In this document: in pieces, positions 53,537 through 62,304 of the stretch
Layout of the letters: every line of letters begins with the position of its first letter
How positions within the stretch are numbered: the stretch's first letter is position 1
From: Streptomyces chryseus
GTDB taxonomy: Bacteria > Actinomycetota > Actinomycetes > Streptomycetales > Streptomycetaceae
Direction of reading: 5' to 3'
Length of the DNA stretch: 64,000 bases
Assembly (NCBI RefSeq): GCF_014650755.1
Contig: NZ_BMVO01000010.1
Location: forward strand, 124,001 to 188,000
Notes under the pieces: model-generated
The model's input: the letters and a program-made list of their open reading frames with translations, nothing else
Databases searched by the model: none
Told to the model about the DNA's origin: nothing
Translations under genes and position numbers: made by a program

Positions 53537-54421
53537 ATGAAGATCAGCGAGCGGGACCCCGCGCCGCCTCCCCCCGGCGGTGTCCTGTGGTCCGTCGCCG
53601 GTGACGTGCGCGCGCTGCTCATGCTGCCCGCCGCGCTGACCCTTCAGGTCGCGCGCCCGGCCGTCGGCGCGGGCGTCGACCAGCACTCGGTCTTCCGAAC
53701 GGACCCGTGGGGGCGCGGCGAGCGGTCCCTGCGCTCCCTCCAGTTGTGGGTGTACGGGGGAGAGGCGGGCGCCGAGGAGGGCCGCCGGCTCCGGCGGCTG
53801 CACCGGACGATCCAGGGCTCCGACGCGCACGGCCGCCCGTACCACGCGCTCGACCCGGCCCACTACTCCTGGGTCCACGCCACCGGGTTCCCCTGCTACC
53901 GGCACGCGCTGCGCCATCTCTGGCGGCCGCTCACCGAGGCGCAGGAGCGGCAGCTGTACGCCGAGTGGCTCCAGGTCGGCCGGATCCTCGGGATCAGCGA
54001 CCGGGACATGCCGCAGACCGTCGAGGAGTTCTGGCCGTACTACCGCAGGATGCTGGCCGAGGAGGTGGAGGCGACCGTCGTCGTGCGCGAACTGATCGCC
54101 ACCGACGCCCCGGTGCCCGCCCCCGACCGGGGACCGCTGCCGGTGCGCCTGGTCCTGCGGGCCCTGTGGCCGGTGCTGCTGCCGCCGCTGGCCCGCTTCC
54201 GGGCGTTCGTCGCCGTCGGCTACCTGCCGCCGGACGCGCGCGAGGCGCTGGGCTTGGAGTGGAGCGACGCGCGGGAGCGCAGGCTGCGCCGCTTCAGCCG
54301 CGTCGTACGCACCCTGGTGCCGCTGCTGCCGGAGCGGCTGCGCTACCTGGCCCTGGCGCGCGAAGCCAGGGCGCGGCGCCGGAACGAGGCCGCCCGCCTC
54401 GACCGAGAGCGCTCTCAGTAA
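53537..54421 (+). CDS. MpaB-like (DUF2236) oxygenase-family protein
   Basis: The product is 294 aa. It follows the MpaB/latex-clearing-like fold: RSLQLWVYGGEAGAEEGRRL, GRPYHALDPAHYSWVHATGF and GISDRDMPQTVEEFWPYY. His residues in HYSWVHAT resemble the family's haem-binding region. The ATG at 53537 begins the conserved part. The end of the gene carries a copy of the GH81 operator (54405-54416), which codes for ERSQ there. Its role is unknown. Confidence 0.75.
   Translation: MKISERDPAPPPPGGVLWSVAGDVRALLMLPAALTLQVARPAVGAGVDQHSVFRTDPWGRGERSLRSLQLWVYGGEAGAEEGRRLRRLHRTIQGSDAHGRPYHALDPAHYSWVHATGFPCYRHALRHLWRPLTEAQERQLYAEWLQVGRILGISDRDMPQTVEEFWPYYRRMLAEEVEATVVVRELIATDAPVPAPDRGPLPVRLVLRALWPVLLPPLARFRAFVAVGYLPPDAREALGLEWSDARERRLRRFSRVVRTLVPLLPERLRYLALAREARARRRNEAARLDRERSQ
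54405..54416. promoter_or_regulatory. Distal LacI-type operator GAGAGCGCTCTC
   Basis: A perfect 12-bp palindrome inside the last codons of the MpaB-like gene. It is identical to the site at 54556-54567, 151 bp away centre to centre, so the two could hold a repression loop. Confidence 0.55.
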
Positions 54422-54428
54422 TCCACTC

Positions 54429-54440
54429 GGAGCATGCTCC
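54429..54440. promoter_or_regulatory. Palindrome GGAGCATGCTCC upstream of the GH81 gene
   Basis: A second kind of 12-bp perfect palindrome, 13 nt after the distal operator. It may bind another regulator or be a weaker LacI-type site. Confidence 0.3.
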
Positions 54441-54503
54441 CGCACCCGCCGATCCGTCAACACTTGAACAGGCGATGGCTCAGCGCGTCGGCAACTCCCG
54501 TCT

Positions 54504-54544
54504 GTGTCACATGTATTGACACTTCTGTTTCAGGAGTTTTACGT
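54504..54544 (+). promoter_or_regulatory. GH81 promoter (TTGACA) with an overlapping inverted repeat
   Basis: A perfect TTGACA (54516-54521) is 17 nt from TTACGT (54539-54544), the best -35 in the window. GTGTCA (54504-54509) and TGACAC (54517-54522) form an inverted repeat over the -35. Transcription should start near 54551. Confidence 0.6.
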
Positions 54545-54555
54545 TCCTGACATCT

Positions 54556-54567
54556 GAGAGCGCTCTC
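54556..54567. promoter_or_regulatory. Proximal LacI-type operator GAGAGCGCTCTC
   Basis: A perfect palindrome about five nt after the expected transcription start of the GH81 gene, well placed for repression. It matches the distal copy exactly and the LacI gene's own upstream site in 11 of 12 bases. Confidence 0.65.
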
Positions 54568-54602
54568 GGACGCCCTTCCCCCACCACCCAGAGGTGCCGT
54601 CC

Positions 54603-57380
54603 ATGCCAGCTCCGCCCTTCAGATCCGCGTCCGCGCTGATCCTCGTGTCCGCCCTGACCGCCCTCGGCCTCGGCTCCACCGCCACGCCCGCGGCCGCCGC
54701 CACCATCCCCGTAGGCTCGGGCAGTTACTCCGACGTACGCCCCGCCGGAACCTCCGGCCCCACCACCAACACCGGCACGCCCGTGACCCCCAAGCTCACC
54801 GCCGCCGCGAAGGACAAGCCGCTTCCCACCAACGACTGGTGGTCCTCCCTCGCCTTCCAGCGGTACGGCGACAATCCGCACTCCACACCCATGTACGGGC
54901 ACCCGCTCACCTACCAGGCCACCGCCGCCGGCCTGGAGGTCGGCTACCCGACGACTCCCGCCGTCGTCGGGGACGGCCGCCAGTACGAGTACGCCCACAA
55001 GCGCGACCTCACGCTCGGCCTGACCGGTCTGAACTCACCCGACACCAAGGCCGACGACTGGTCCGACTGGACCGTCACGCCCTACTGGTCCGACGGCGCC
55101 CGCACCCTGCGCACCACCATCGGCCACGGCATGCCCTTCGTATACGCCAAGGGCTCGGGGGCCGGCGCCCAGATCACCACCGCCGCGGCCCCCACCGTCT
55201 TCGCCGACCAGGGCAACGTCGTCGGCATCACCGTCGCCGGCCACCACTACGCCCTCTTCGCACCGACCGGCAGCGACTGGACCATCGCCGGCTCCACCCT
55301 CACCGCCGGCCTCGGCGCCAAGGACTACTTCTCGCTCGCCGTACTGCCCTCCACCGACGCCCTCGCGACGTACAAGAAGTACGCGTACAGCTTCGTCACC
55401 GGATCGAAGGCGACCTGGAGCTCCACCGGCGGCACCGTGAAGGCGACGTACACCCTCACCACCGAGGCGAAGGAGGGCAGCGAGACGGGCACGCTCCAGG
55501 CCCTCTACCGCCACCAGTGGTTGCACACCTCCGACCCGCTCACCCCGTACACGTACGTCTCGCCGCGCGGCACGATGAAGGTCCGCGAGAGCGCCTCCTT
55601 CACCACGAGCCAGCGGGCCTCCGGCGTGCTGCCCGCGCTGCCGCAGTCGAGCGGCGTCGACAAGGCCAGGCTCCGGGGCTACCTCAACGAGGTCGCGAAC
55701 GCCGCCGACCCCTTCTCCGGCGCCACCGACACCTACTGGAGCGGCAAGGCGCTGGGCCGCCTCGCCCAGCTCGTGCCCGTCGCCGACCAGATCGGGGAGA
55801 GCGCTGTACGCGACAAGCTCCTCGGCCTGATGAAGGGCCGTCTCCAGGACTGGTTCACGGCCGGCGGAGCCAACGAGTTCTCGTACGACAGGATTTGGAA
55901 GACCCTGACCGGCTACCCGGCGTCGTACGGCAGCGACACCGAGCTCAACGACCACCACTTCCACTACAGCTACTACGTCTACGCCGCCGCGATCGTCGCC
56001 CAGTACGACCAGGCCTGGGCCGCCGACTCCGCCTGGGGCGGCATGGTCAAGACCCTCGTACGGGACGCCGCCAACCCCAGCCGCACCGACACCGCCTTCC
56101 CCTTCCTGCGCGGCTTCGACGTGTACGCGGGCCACAGCTGGGCCTCCGGCCACCAGGGCTTCGCCGCGGGCAACAACCAGGAGTCGTCGTCGGAGTCCAC
56201 CAACCTCAGCGCCGGGCTCGTCCTGTGGGGCGCGGCGACCGGTGACACGGCCCTGCGCGACCTCGGCACGTACCTCCTGACCACCGAGTCGGAGGCGATC
56301 GCGCAGTACTGGTTCGACGCCGACGAGCAGGTCTTCCCGTCCCCCTTCGGCCACGACACGGTCGGCATGGTGTGGGGGAGCGGCGGGGCGTACGCCACCT
56401 GGTGGACGGCCAACCCGGAGGAGATCCACGGCATCAACGTCCTCCCGGTGACCGGCGGTTCCCTGCACCTCGGCGGTGAGAAGGCCGCCATCCGGCGCAA
56501 CCTCGCCGAGATGGAACGCGAGAACGGGGGACCGGCCGTCGAATGGCGCGACATCCTCTGGGAGTTCCAGTCGCTGGCCGACCCGGGCGCCGCCAAGGCC
56601 AAGTGGGACGCGGGCCACGCCGGCTACACCCCCGAGCAGGGCGAGTCGAAGGCGCACACCTACCACTGGATCAGCACCCTCGACACGCTCGGCGCCCCCG
56701 ACGCGACGATCAGCGGCGACATCCCGACGTCCGCCGTCTTCACCAAGGGCACGGTACGGACGTACGCCGCCCACAACCACACCTCCACCGCCCGCACCGT
56801 GACCTTCTCGGACGGCGGGAAGCTCACCGTCCCCGCCCGCTCGACCGCGACCGGCACCGGCACCGGAGGCACCGACCCGGGCCCGGACCCCGAACCGCCC
56901 ACCGGCAACACCTTCCAGCTGCGCACCGGCGGCGCCCTGACCACCGCGACGGGCACCACCTCGGTGTCCGACACCCTCGCGTCGGCGGGCGGCGCCAACC
57001 ACGACGGCACCCCGCACCAGCCGCTGACGTACACCGCCAAGGGGGTAAACGGCACGCTCAAGTCCGGTACGCCGACGGCCTTCCGCCTCCAGGTCGACGC
57101 CGGCACGGCGGTCGGGCTCGGCCAGCAGGCGCGCGTCAGCTACGACCTGACGGGCGACGGCACGTACGACCGGACGGAGACCTACCAGTACTTCGCCACC
57201 GATCCGGTGACGGGCTGGGAGGACTACACGCAGGCGCGCGGCCTCAGGTCGGCGACCGGCACGCTCGGCGACCTCAAGGGCGGCACCGTACGCCTCGAAG
57301 TGTGGAGCGCCATCGGCAACAACACGGCGAGACTCCGTACCGGAACGGGCGACTCGGTGCTGGTGATCCCCTTCCAGTGA
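54603..57380 (+). CDS. Secreted GH81 endo-beta-1,3-glucanase with C-terminal CBM56
   Basis: The product is 925 aa. A signal peptide precedes a GH81 catalytic module. The conserved TELNDHHFHYSYYVY (Asp450) and ESSSES (Glu527, Glu531) hold the catalytic acid and base. Pro- and Gly-rich TDPGPDPEPP links to a C-terminal module from about 769, FQLRTGG through DLTGDGTYDRTETYQYF, which fits CBM56, a beta-1,3-glucan-binding family. The enzyme would cut fungal or algal glucans outside the cell. ATG 54603 has AGAGGTG upstream. It is controlled by LacI-type operators. Confidence 0.92.
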   Translation: MPAPPFRSASALILVSALTALGLGSTATPAAAATIPVGSGSYSDVRPAGTSGPTTNTGTPVTPKLTAAAKDKPLPTNDWWSSLAFQRYGDNPHSTPMYGHPLTYQATAAGLEVGYPTTPAVVGDGRQYEYAHKRDLTLGLTGLNSPDTKADDWSDWTVTPYWSDGARTLRTTIGHGMPFVYAKGSGAGAQITTAAAPTVFADQGNVVGITVAGHHYALFAPTGSDWTIAGSTLTAGLGAKDYFSLAVLPSTDALATYKKYAYSFVTGSKATWSSTGGTVKATYTLTTEAKEGSETGTLQALYRHQWLHTSDPLTPYTYVSPRGTMKVRESASFTTSQRASGVLPALPQSSGVDKARLRGYLNEVANAADPFSGATDTYWSGKALGRLAQLVPVADQIGESAVRDKLLGLMKGRLQDWFTAGGANEFSYDRIWKTLTGYPASYGSDTELNDHHFHYSYYVYAAAIVAQYDQAWAADSAWGGMVKTLVRDAANPSRTDTAFPFLRGFDVYAGHSWASGHQGFAAGNNQESSSESTNLSAGLVLWGAATGDTALRDLGTYLLTTESEAIAQYWFDADEQVFPSPFGHDTVGMVWGSGGAYATWWTANPEEIHGINVLPVTGGSLHLGGEKAAIRRNLAEMERENGGPAVEWRDILWEFQSLADPGAAKAKWDAGHAGYTPEQGESKAHTYHWISTLDTLGAPDATISGDIPTSAVFTKGTVRTYAAHNHTSTARTVTFSDGGKLTVPARSTATGTGTGGTDPGPDPEPPTGNTFQLRTGGALTTATGTTSVSDTLASAGGANHDGTPHQPLTYTAKGVNGTLKSGTPTAFRLQVDAGTAVGLGQQARVSYDLTGDGTYDRTETYQYFATDPVTGWEDYTQARGLRSATGTLGDLKGGTVRLEVWSAIGNNTARLRTGTGDSVLVIPFQ

Positions 57381-57413
57381 CCGGGGCGCACCCCCCCACG
57401 CGGCGGGCCCCGG
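57381..57413. terminator. Bidirectional terminator between GH81 and LacI genes
   Basis: CCGGGGC (57381-57387) pairs with GCCCCGG (57407-57413), directly after the GH81 stop and just before the end of the convergent LacI gene. Confidence 0.6.
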
Positions 57414-57416
57414 CCG

Positions 57417-58448
57417 TCAGGCCGAGGCCCGCCGCACCAGCTCGGTCGGCATGATCACCGAGGCCGGCGCCCCCGGCCCCCGGTCGCCGCCGTCGTTCAG
57501 GACCCGCATCAGCAGCCTGACCATCAGCCGGCCCATGCCCTCGACGTCCTGGCGGACCGTGGTCAGCGGGGGATCGGCGGCGGCCGCCACCGTCACCATG
57601 TCGTCGAACCCGACGACCGCCACGTCCTGGGGCACCCGCCGCCCTCGCTCCCGCAGGACCCGCAGGGCGCCGGCGGCCATCAGGTCGTTCGCCGCGAACA
57701 CGGCGTCCAGGTCCGGCGCGCGCTCCAGCAGTTGTGCCATCGCGCGCGCACCGCTGTCCACCGTGAAGTCGCCCCGCGCGGTGAGGGCGGGATCGGCGTC
57801 GAACAGGACGTCGTGGTAGCCGTCGGCGCGGTCGATGGCGGAGGTCTGGTCGCGGGGGCCCGCGATGTGCGCGACGCGTTCGCGGCCCAGGCCCACGAGA
57901 TGGCGCACGGCGGTACGGGCCCCGCCCCGGTTGTCGCAGTCGACGTACGGAACCGCCGCCGCCCCGGCGCCGGGACGGCCGCCGTAGACGGTCGGCACCT
58001 TGGAGCGGTGGACGAGCGCGGGCAGCCCGTCGTCGTCGTGCAGCGAGAAGGCGAGCGCTCCGTCGACGTGGCCGCCCCCGAGGTAGCGGGCGATCCGCTC
58101 GTAGTCACCGGGCCCCTCCACCCACAGCAGCACCAACTGCGAGTCGTGCGCCGTCAGTTCCCGGCTGATGCCGCGCACCTGCTGCTCGAAGAAGGGGTCC
58201 GAGAAGATCCTGAACTCGGGCTCCGCGATGATCACGGCGACCGCGCCGCTCTGCCGCGTGACGAGGGACCTGGCCGCGTGATTCGGTACGTACCCCAGCT
58301 CCTCCACGGCTTCCCGCACCTTGTCGGCCAGCGGCCGCCGCACGCCCGCACCGCCGTTGACGACCCGTGAGGCGGTGGCCCTGGAGACTCCGGCACGGGC
58401 CGCGACGGCTTCCAGGGTGGGGCGGGAACCAGCGGGCTGCTCGGGCAA
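57417..58448 (-). CDS. LacI-family transcriptional regulator, probable beta-glucan regulator
   Basis: The product is 343 aa. The DNA-binding headpiece is TLEAVAARAGVSRATASRVV with VREAVEELGYVPNHAARSL as the hinge; a periplasmic-binding-protein-like sugar domain follows, with GGGHVDGALAFSLHDDDGL, VDCDNRGGARTAVRHLVGLG and DAVFAANDLMAAGALRVLRE. The TTG at 58448 has GAGGAG eight nt upstream; longer starts would reach into the operator. The operator copy upstream of it, and the two at GH81, suggest it represses both genes until a glucan fragment binds. Confidence 0.88.
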   Translation of the reverse strand: MPEQPAGSRPTLEAVAARAGVSRATASRVVNGGAGVRRPLADKVREAVEELGYVPNHAARSLVTRQSGAVAVIIAEPEFRIFSDPFFEQQVRGISRELTAHDSQLVLLWVEGPGDYERIARYLGGGHVDGALAFSLHDDDGLPALVHRSKVPTVYGGRPGAGAAAVPYVDCDNRGGARTAVRHLVGLGRERVAHIAGPRDQTSAIDRADGYHDVLFDADPALTARGDFTVDSGARAMAQLLERAPDLDAVFAANDLMAAGALRVLRERGRRVPQDVAVVGFDDMVTVAAAADPPLTTVRQDVEGMGRLMVRLLMRVLNDGGDRGPGAPASVIMPTELVRRASA

Positions 58449-58517
58449 GGCGGGTGCTCCTCGGCGGTGCGGGGCGGGGCTGCTGGGCACCGAGGATATC
58501 CGTGGCCGGTACGCCGT

Positions 58518-58529
58518 GAGAGCGCTTCC
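58518..58529. promoter_or_regulatory. LacI-type operator GAGAGCGCTTCC upstream of the lacI-family gene
   Basis: Differs from the GH81 operators in one position. It lies 70 nt before the TTG start, a suitable place for autoregulation. Confidence 0.55.
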
Positions 58530-58568
58530 ACCCACTCCCGCCGCGACGCCGCCGCCCCCGCGCGCCGA

Positions 58569-58603
58569 GACGCCGCCGCCCCCTCGCGCGGGGCGGCGGC
58601 GTC
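58569..58603 (-). terminator. Strong terminator after the M1 peptidase gene
   Basis: A perfect 14-bp stem (GACGCCGCCGCCCC with GGGGCGGCGGCGTC) and a 7-nt loop, 13 nt beyond the M1 stop and upstream of the lacI-family promoter. Confidence 0.75.
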
Positions 58604-58616
58604 GGCGTACCGCCGG

Positions 58617-60128
58617 TCAGTGGTGGTCGTGCGCGTGGATCGTGTTCGTCGCGGCGATCTTCTTCCACGACGCGGGCTGCGCGGGCTTCGCCCGCTCACC
58701 GGCGTACGAGCGCGCGATCCGGGACTCGGCCGCCTCCGGGGCTCCGGGCTTCGACGGCTGGTACAGCCAGGTGTCGAAGAGCTCGGCGAGCGGCTTGCCC
58801 GACACCTTCTCGGCGTACTTCACGAAGTCCGCCACGCTCGCGTTGCCGTGCGCGAACTTCGTCGGCCACCCCTTCAGGATGGTGAAGAAGTCCACGTCCC
58901 CGACCTCGTTGCGGAGCGCCTGGACGGCCAGCGCGCCCCGGTCGTACACGGCGATGTGGAACTGGTTGTCGGGCCCCGGGTCGCCCGGCTCCACCGTCCA
59001 GAACGGGTCGTCGGCGGCGCGCGTCGCGTAGACGTAGTCGGCGAGCTCCTGCGCCGTGCCCTCGCCCTCCTTCTCGGACCACAGCCACTGGCTGTACCGG
59101 GCGAACCCCTCGTTGATCCAGATGTCCTTCCAGCCCTTCACAGCGACGCTGTCGCCGTACCACTGGTGGGCCAGCTCGTGGACGACGACCGAGACGTTCG
59201 CACCGTTCGCGAACTGGCGGGGGCTGTAGAACGGCCGGGTCTGCGTCTCCAGGGCGTACCCGCTGGTGACGTTCGGGACGTAACCGCCGAGCGCGTTGAA
59301 GGGGTACGGGCCGAAGACCTCGGTCAGGTACTCCGCCACCTCGGTGGTCCGCTCGACGCTGGCGCGCGCGGCCCCGGCGTTGTCACCGAGGTCCTTGCTG
59401 TAGGCGTTCAGCACGGGCAGCCCGTTCGCGGTCCGGTCCGTGGTGATGTCGAACCTGCCGACCGCGAGGGTGGCGAGATAGCTGGCCTGGGGCTTGTTCG
59501 AGCGCCAGTTGTAGCGGGTCCAGCCGAGCTTAGAGCTCTGCGACTGGAGCACGCCGTTACTGATGGCCTGCGTGCCGTCCGGAACCGACACCGATACGTC
59601 GTACGTCGCCTTGTCCAGCGGGTGGTCGTTGCTCGGGAACCACCAGACGGCGGAGTCCGGCTCCTGGGCGGCGACGCCGCCGTCGGGGGTGCGGTGCCAG
59701 GCGGTGTAGCCGCCGATCTTGAGCTCGGAGGGCTTCCCGGCGTACCGGACGACGACCGGGACGGCCCGGCCCTTCTCCAGCGGGGCGGCGGGGGTGACGA
59801 CGAGTTCCTGGTCCCCCTCCTTGACGAACTTCGCCTTCTTCCCGTTCACCCGCACCTCACTCACCCCCAGACCGAAGTCGAGGTTGAAGCGCGACAGGTT
59901 CTGCGTGGCGGTGGCGAGGATCGTCGCCGTGCCCTCCAGCAGGTCCGTCCTGGGCTGGTACTTCAGCCGCAGGTCGTAGTGGGAGACGTCGTATCCGCCG
60001 TTGCCGCTCGCCGGGTAGTAGGTGTCGCCGATACCCGGAGCGCCGGGGGTGAAATCTGCGGCCGATGCCGGGATCGCCAGCACAAGAGAGGCCGCCAGGG
60101 CGCCCGGGGCGATGAGTCTGCGGTGCAC
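58617..60128 (-). CDS. Secreted M1-family zinc aminopeptidase
   Basis: The product is 503 aa. A signal peptide ends near ASAAD. The zinc site is HELAHQ at 317-322 with Glu340 in NEGF, the HExxH...E spacing of M1. The GYALETQT segment stands in place of the usual GAMEN substrate loop. The protein is shorter than classical M1 aminopeptidases (about 850 aa) because the C-terminal domain is missing, as in secreted Streptomyces forms. It removes N-terminal amino acids from peptides. Confidence 0.9.
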   Translation of the reverse strand: MHRRLIAPGALAASLVLAIPASAADFTPGAPGIGDTYYPASGNGGYDVSHYDLRLKYQPRTDLLEGTATILATATQNLSRFNLDFGLGVSEVRVNGKKAKFVKEGDQELVVTPAAPLEKGRAVPVVVRYAGKPSELKIGGYTAWHRTPDGGVAAQEPDSAVWWFPSNDHPLDKATYDVSVSVPDGTQAISNGVLQSQSSKLGWTRYNWRSNKPQASYLATLAVGRFDITTDRTANGLPVLNAYSKDLGDNAGAARASVERTTEVAEYLTEVFGPYPFNALGGYVPNVTSGYALETQTRPFYSPRQFANGANVSVVVHELAHQWYGDSVAVKGWKDIWINEGFARYSQWLWSEKEGEGTAQELADYVYATRAADDPFWTVEPGDPGPDNQFHIAVYDRGALAVQALRNEVGDVDFFTILKGWPTKFAHGNASVADFVKYAEKVSGKPLAELFDTWLYQPSKPGAPEAAESRIARSYAGERAKPAQPASWKKIAATNTIHAHDHH

Positions 60129-60294
60129 GGATGCTCCAAGTGGTCAGTTGGAAGAATCTGTTCGCACCATATTCAGCTCACACGCCACCAGTCATGTCCA
60201 TGGTCGCTCCTGTCACACGACTGCCATCCGGCCGACACGAGTCCCCCTCCTGCCCTCTTTTGCACGGCAGTTGACCGGAGTAACTTCCAGGCCC

Positions 60295-62304
60295 ATGCCG
60301 ATACCTGCGTGGGGATCCCGCTCGAAATGGCGAAGGCTCGTCCCGGCGGCCACCGCCGCCCTGATGGCGGTCATGCTGACCCCGGCGAGCGCCCAGGGCG
60401 CCGCGCCCGAGGAGAGCAGACCGGTCTACTCCTACGACGACGCGATCCGCGAAGCCGTATGGGTCGACACGCGCATGGACGGTGACGCGGACGGGAAGTC
60501 CGACCGGGTCGCCGTCGACATCGTCCGTCCCCGGGAACCGGCCGAACGTGGCCGGAAGATCCCCGTCATCATGGACGCCAGCCCGTACTACTCCTGCTGC
60601 GGGCGCGGCAACGAGAGCCAGAAGAAGACGTACGACGCGCACGGGAACCCGGTCCAGTTCCCCCTCTACTACGACAACTACTTCGTGCCCCGCGGCTATG
60701 CCTTCGTCGCCGTCGACCTCGCCGGAACCAACCGCTCCGACGGCTGTGTGGACGTCGGCGGACACTCCGACATCCAGTCCGCCAAAGCGGTCGTCGACTG
60801 GCTGAACGGCCGGGGCAAGGCGTACACCAGCCGCACCGGCGGCGAGCGCGCCCGGGCCGGCTGGTCGACCGGGAACACCGGAATGATCGGCAAGAGTTAC
60901 GACGGCACCATCGCCAACGGAGTCGCGGCGACCGGCGTCGAGGGCCTGAAGACCATCGTCCCGATCGGCGCCATCTCCTCCTGGTACGACTACTACTTCG
61001 CCCAGGGCGCCCCCCTCTACGACAGCGGCCCCGAGTGGCTCTCCGATTACGTCGAGAGCCCCGCGGCCCGCGCCCGCTGCCAGGCGGTGCAGCAGCGCCT
61101 GGTCGACGAGGCCCCGCGCAACGGCGACTTCACGCCGCTGTGGGGGGAGCGCGACTACGTACCGGACGCGGAGAACGTCGACGCCAGCGTCTTCGTCGTC
61201 CACGGCATGCAGGACCTCAACGTCCGCGCCAAGCACTTCGGCCAGTGGTGGGACGCCCTCGCCGACGCGGGCGTCGACCGCAAGATCTGGCTGTCACAGA
61301 CCGGCCACGTCGACCCGTTCGACTTCCGCCGCTCCAATGGGGTCTCCCCTGCTCGAGCGGAGCCGAGAGCTGGGGGATGGGTGAGGACGCTGCACCGCTG
61401 GTTCGACCACGAACTCCTCGGCTACGACAACGGCATCGACCGCGAGCCGATGGCCGACATCGAGCGCGCCCCCGACCAGTGGTCCACCGACAAGGTCTGG
61501 CCGCCGCGCGCCACGGACGCCACCACCCTGCGCCCCGGCAAGGGCGCGGCGCCCGGCGTCGGCACCCTGTCGCTGAAGCGCGCCGCGTACGGCGCCACGG
61601 AGACCTTCACCGACGACCCGAAGCTCTCCGAGAGCGACTGGGCGGCCGCGATCGACACCTCCACCCCCTCCAAGGCGGGCTTCACCACCAAGCCGCTCAC
61701 CCGCGATCTCCGGCTGTCCGGCTCCTCGCGGGTGACCGTCACGGCGACGCCCTCCACCTCCACCGCGCACCTGTCCGCCGTCCTCGTCGACCTCGGGCCG
61801 GACACGATCCGCGACTACACCGCCCCGGGTGAAGGCATCACCACCCTGCCCGGGCGCACCTGCTGGGGTCCGAGCACCACGGGTGACAGCTCCTGCTTCA
61901 AGGAGACGAAGGCCCGTACCGCCGACGTCGACCACACGGTGTTCAGCCGGGGCTGGGCCGACCTCGGCACCCACGCCGACCCCGCCGAGGGCCGCCCGCT
62001 CACCCCGGGCAAGCGGTACACGATCACCCTCGACCTCCACGCGAGCGACCACGTCGTGCCCGCCGGACACCGTCTCGCCCTGATCGTCGGCGGCACCGAC
62101 GCCGGCCTCATCGACCCTCCGTCGACGACTCCGACGCTCGAAGTGGCGCTCTCCCGCACGGCCGCGGACCTGCCCGTCGTGGGCGGCGCCAAGGCGTTCG
62201 CCCGCGCCACCGCAGGCTCACACTTCTCCGCACCGTCGGCAGCCCGCCTCGACGGCGTGACCGCACCCCGCGCCCAGCGCCCGATCCCGGGAGCCACCCG
62301 CTGA
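60295..62304 (+). CDS. Secreted X-Pro dipeptidyl-peptidase (CocE/NonD family)
   Basis: The product is 669 aa. A signal peptide precedes an alpha/beta-hydrolase. The nucleophile is Ser201 in GKSYDG; YVPDAENVDASVFVVHGMQD leads to the acid region, and TGHVDPFDF holds the catalytic His. A C-terminal jelly-roll domain follows. It releases X-Pro dipeptides. At about residues 347-361 a palindromic repeat adds SNGVSPARAEPRAGG in frame without breaking the gene. The ATG at 60295 begins the signal peptide. It is followed by an M14 gene with a one-base overlap (TGATG). Confidence 0.88.
   Translation: MPIPAWGSRSKWRRLVPAATAALMAVMLTPASAQGAAPEESRPVYSYDDAIREAVWVDTRMDGDADGKSDRVAVDIVRPREPAERGRKIPVIMDASPYYSCCGRGNESQKKTYDAHGNPVQFPLYYDNYFVPRGYAFVAVDLAGTNRSDGCVDVGGHSDIQSAKAVVDWLNGRGKAYTSRTGGERARAGWSTGNTGMIGKSYDGTIANGVAATGVEGLKTIVPIGAISSWYDYYFAQGAPLYDSGPEWLSDYVESPAARARCQAVQQRLVDEAPRNGDFTPLWGERDYVPDAENVDASVFVVHGMQDLNVRAKHFGQWWDALADAGVDRKIWLSQTGHVDPFDFRRSNGVSPARAEPRAGGWVRTLHRWFDHELLGYDNGIDREPMADIERAPDQWSTDKVWPPRATDATTLRPGKGAAPGVGTLSLKRAAYGATETFTDDPKLSESDWAAAIDTSTPSKAGFTTKPLTRDLRLSGSSRVTVTATPSTSTAHLSAVLVDLGPDTIRDYTAPGEGITTLPGRTCWGPSTTGDSSCFKETKARTADVDHTVFSRGWADLGTHADPAEGRPLTPGKRYTITLDLHASDHVVPAGHRLALIVGGTDAGLIDPPSTTPTLEVALSRTAADLPVVGGAKAFARATAGSHFSAPSAARLDGVTAPRAQRPIPGATR
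61336..61377 (+). repeat. Streptomyces palindromic repeat inserted in a coding sequence
   Basis: The sequence around TCTCCCCTGCTCGAGCGGAG and CCGAGAGCTGGGGGA forms a hairpin: TCCCC-T-GCTC pairs with GAGC-T-GGGGG. I recognise this as a small dispersed palindromic repeat common between Streptomyces genes. Here it lies inside the X-Pro peptidase gene and keeps the frame. Confidence 0.65.

Noticed and set aside
55035..57017. Minus-strand frame opposite GH81
   Set aside because: Gly/Val/Arg-rich composition with no motif; GH81 catalytic residues fix the plus strand.
60129..60294. Promoters between the M1 and X-Pro peptidase genes
   Set aside because: TTTTGC and TAACTT are possible boxes but too weak to report.
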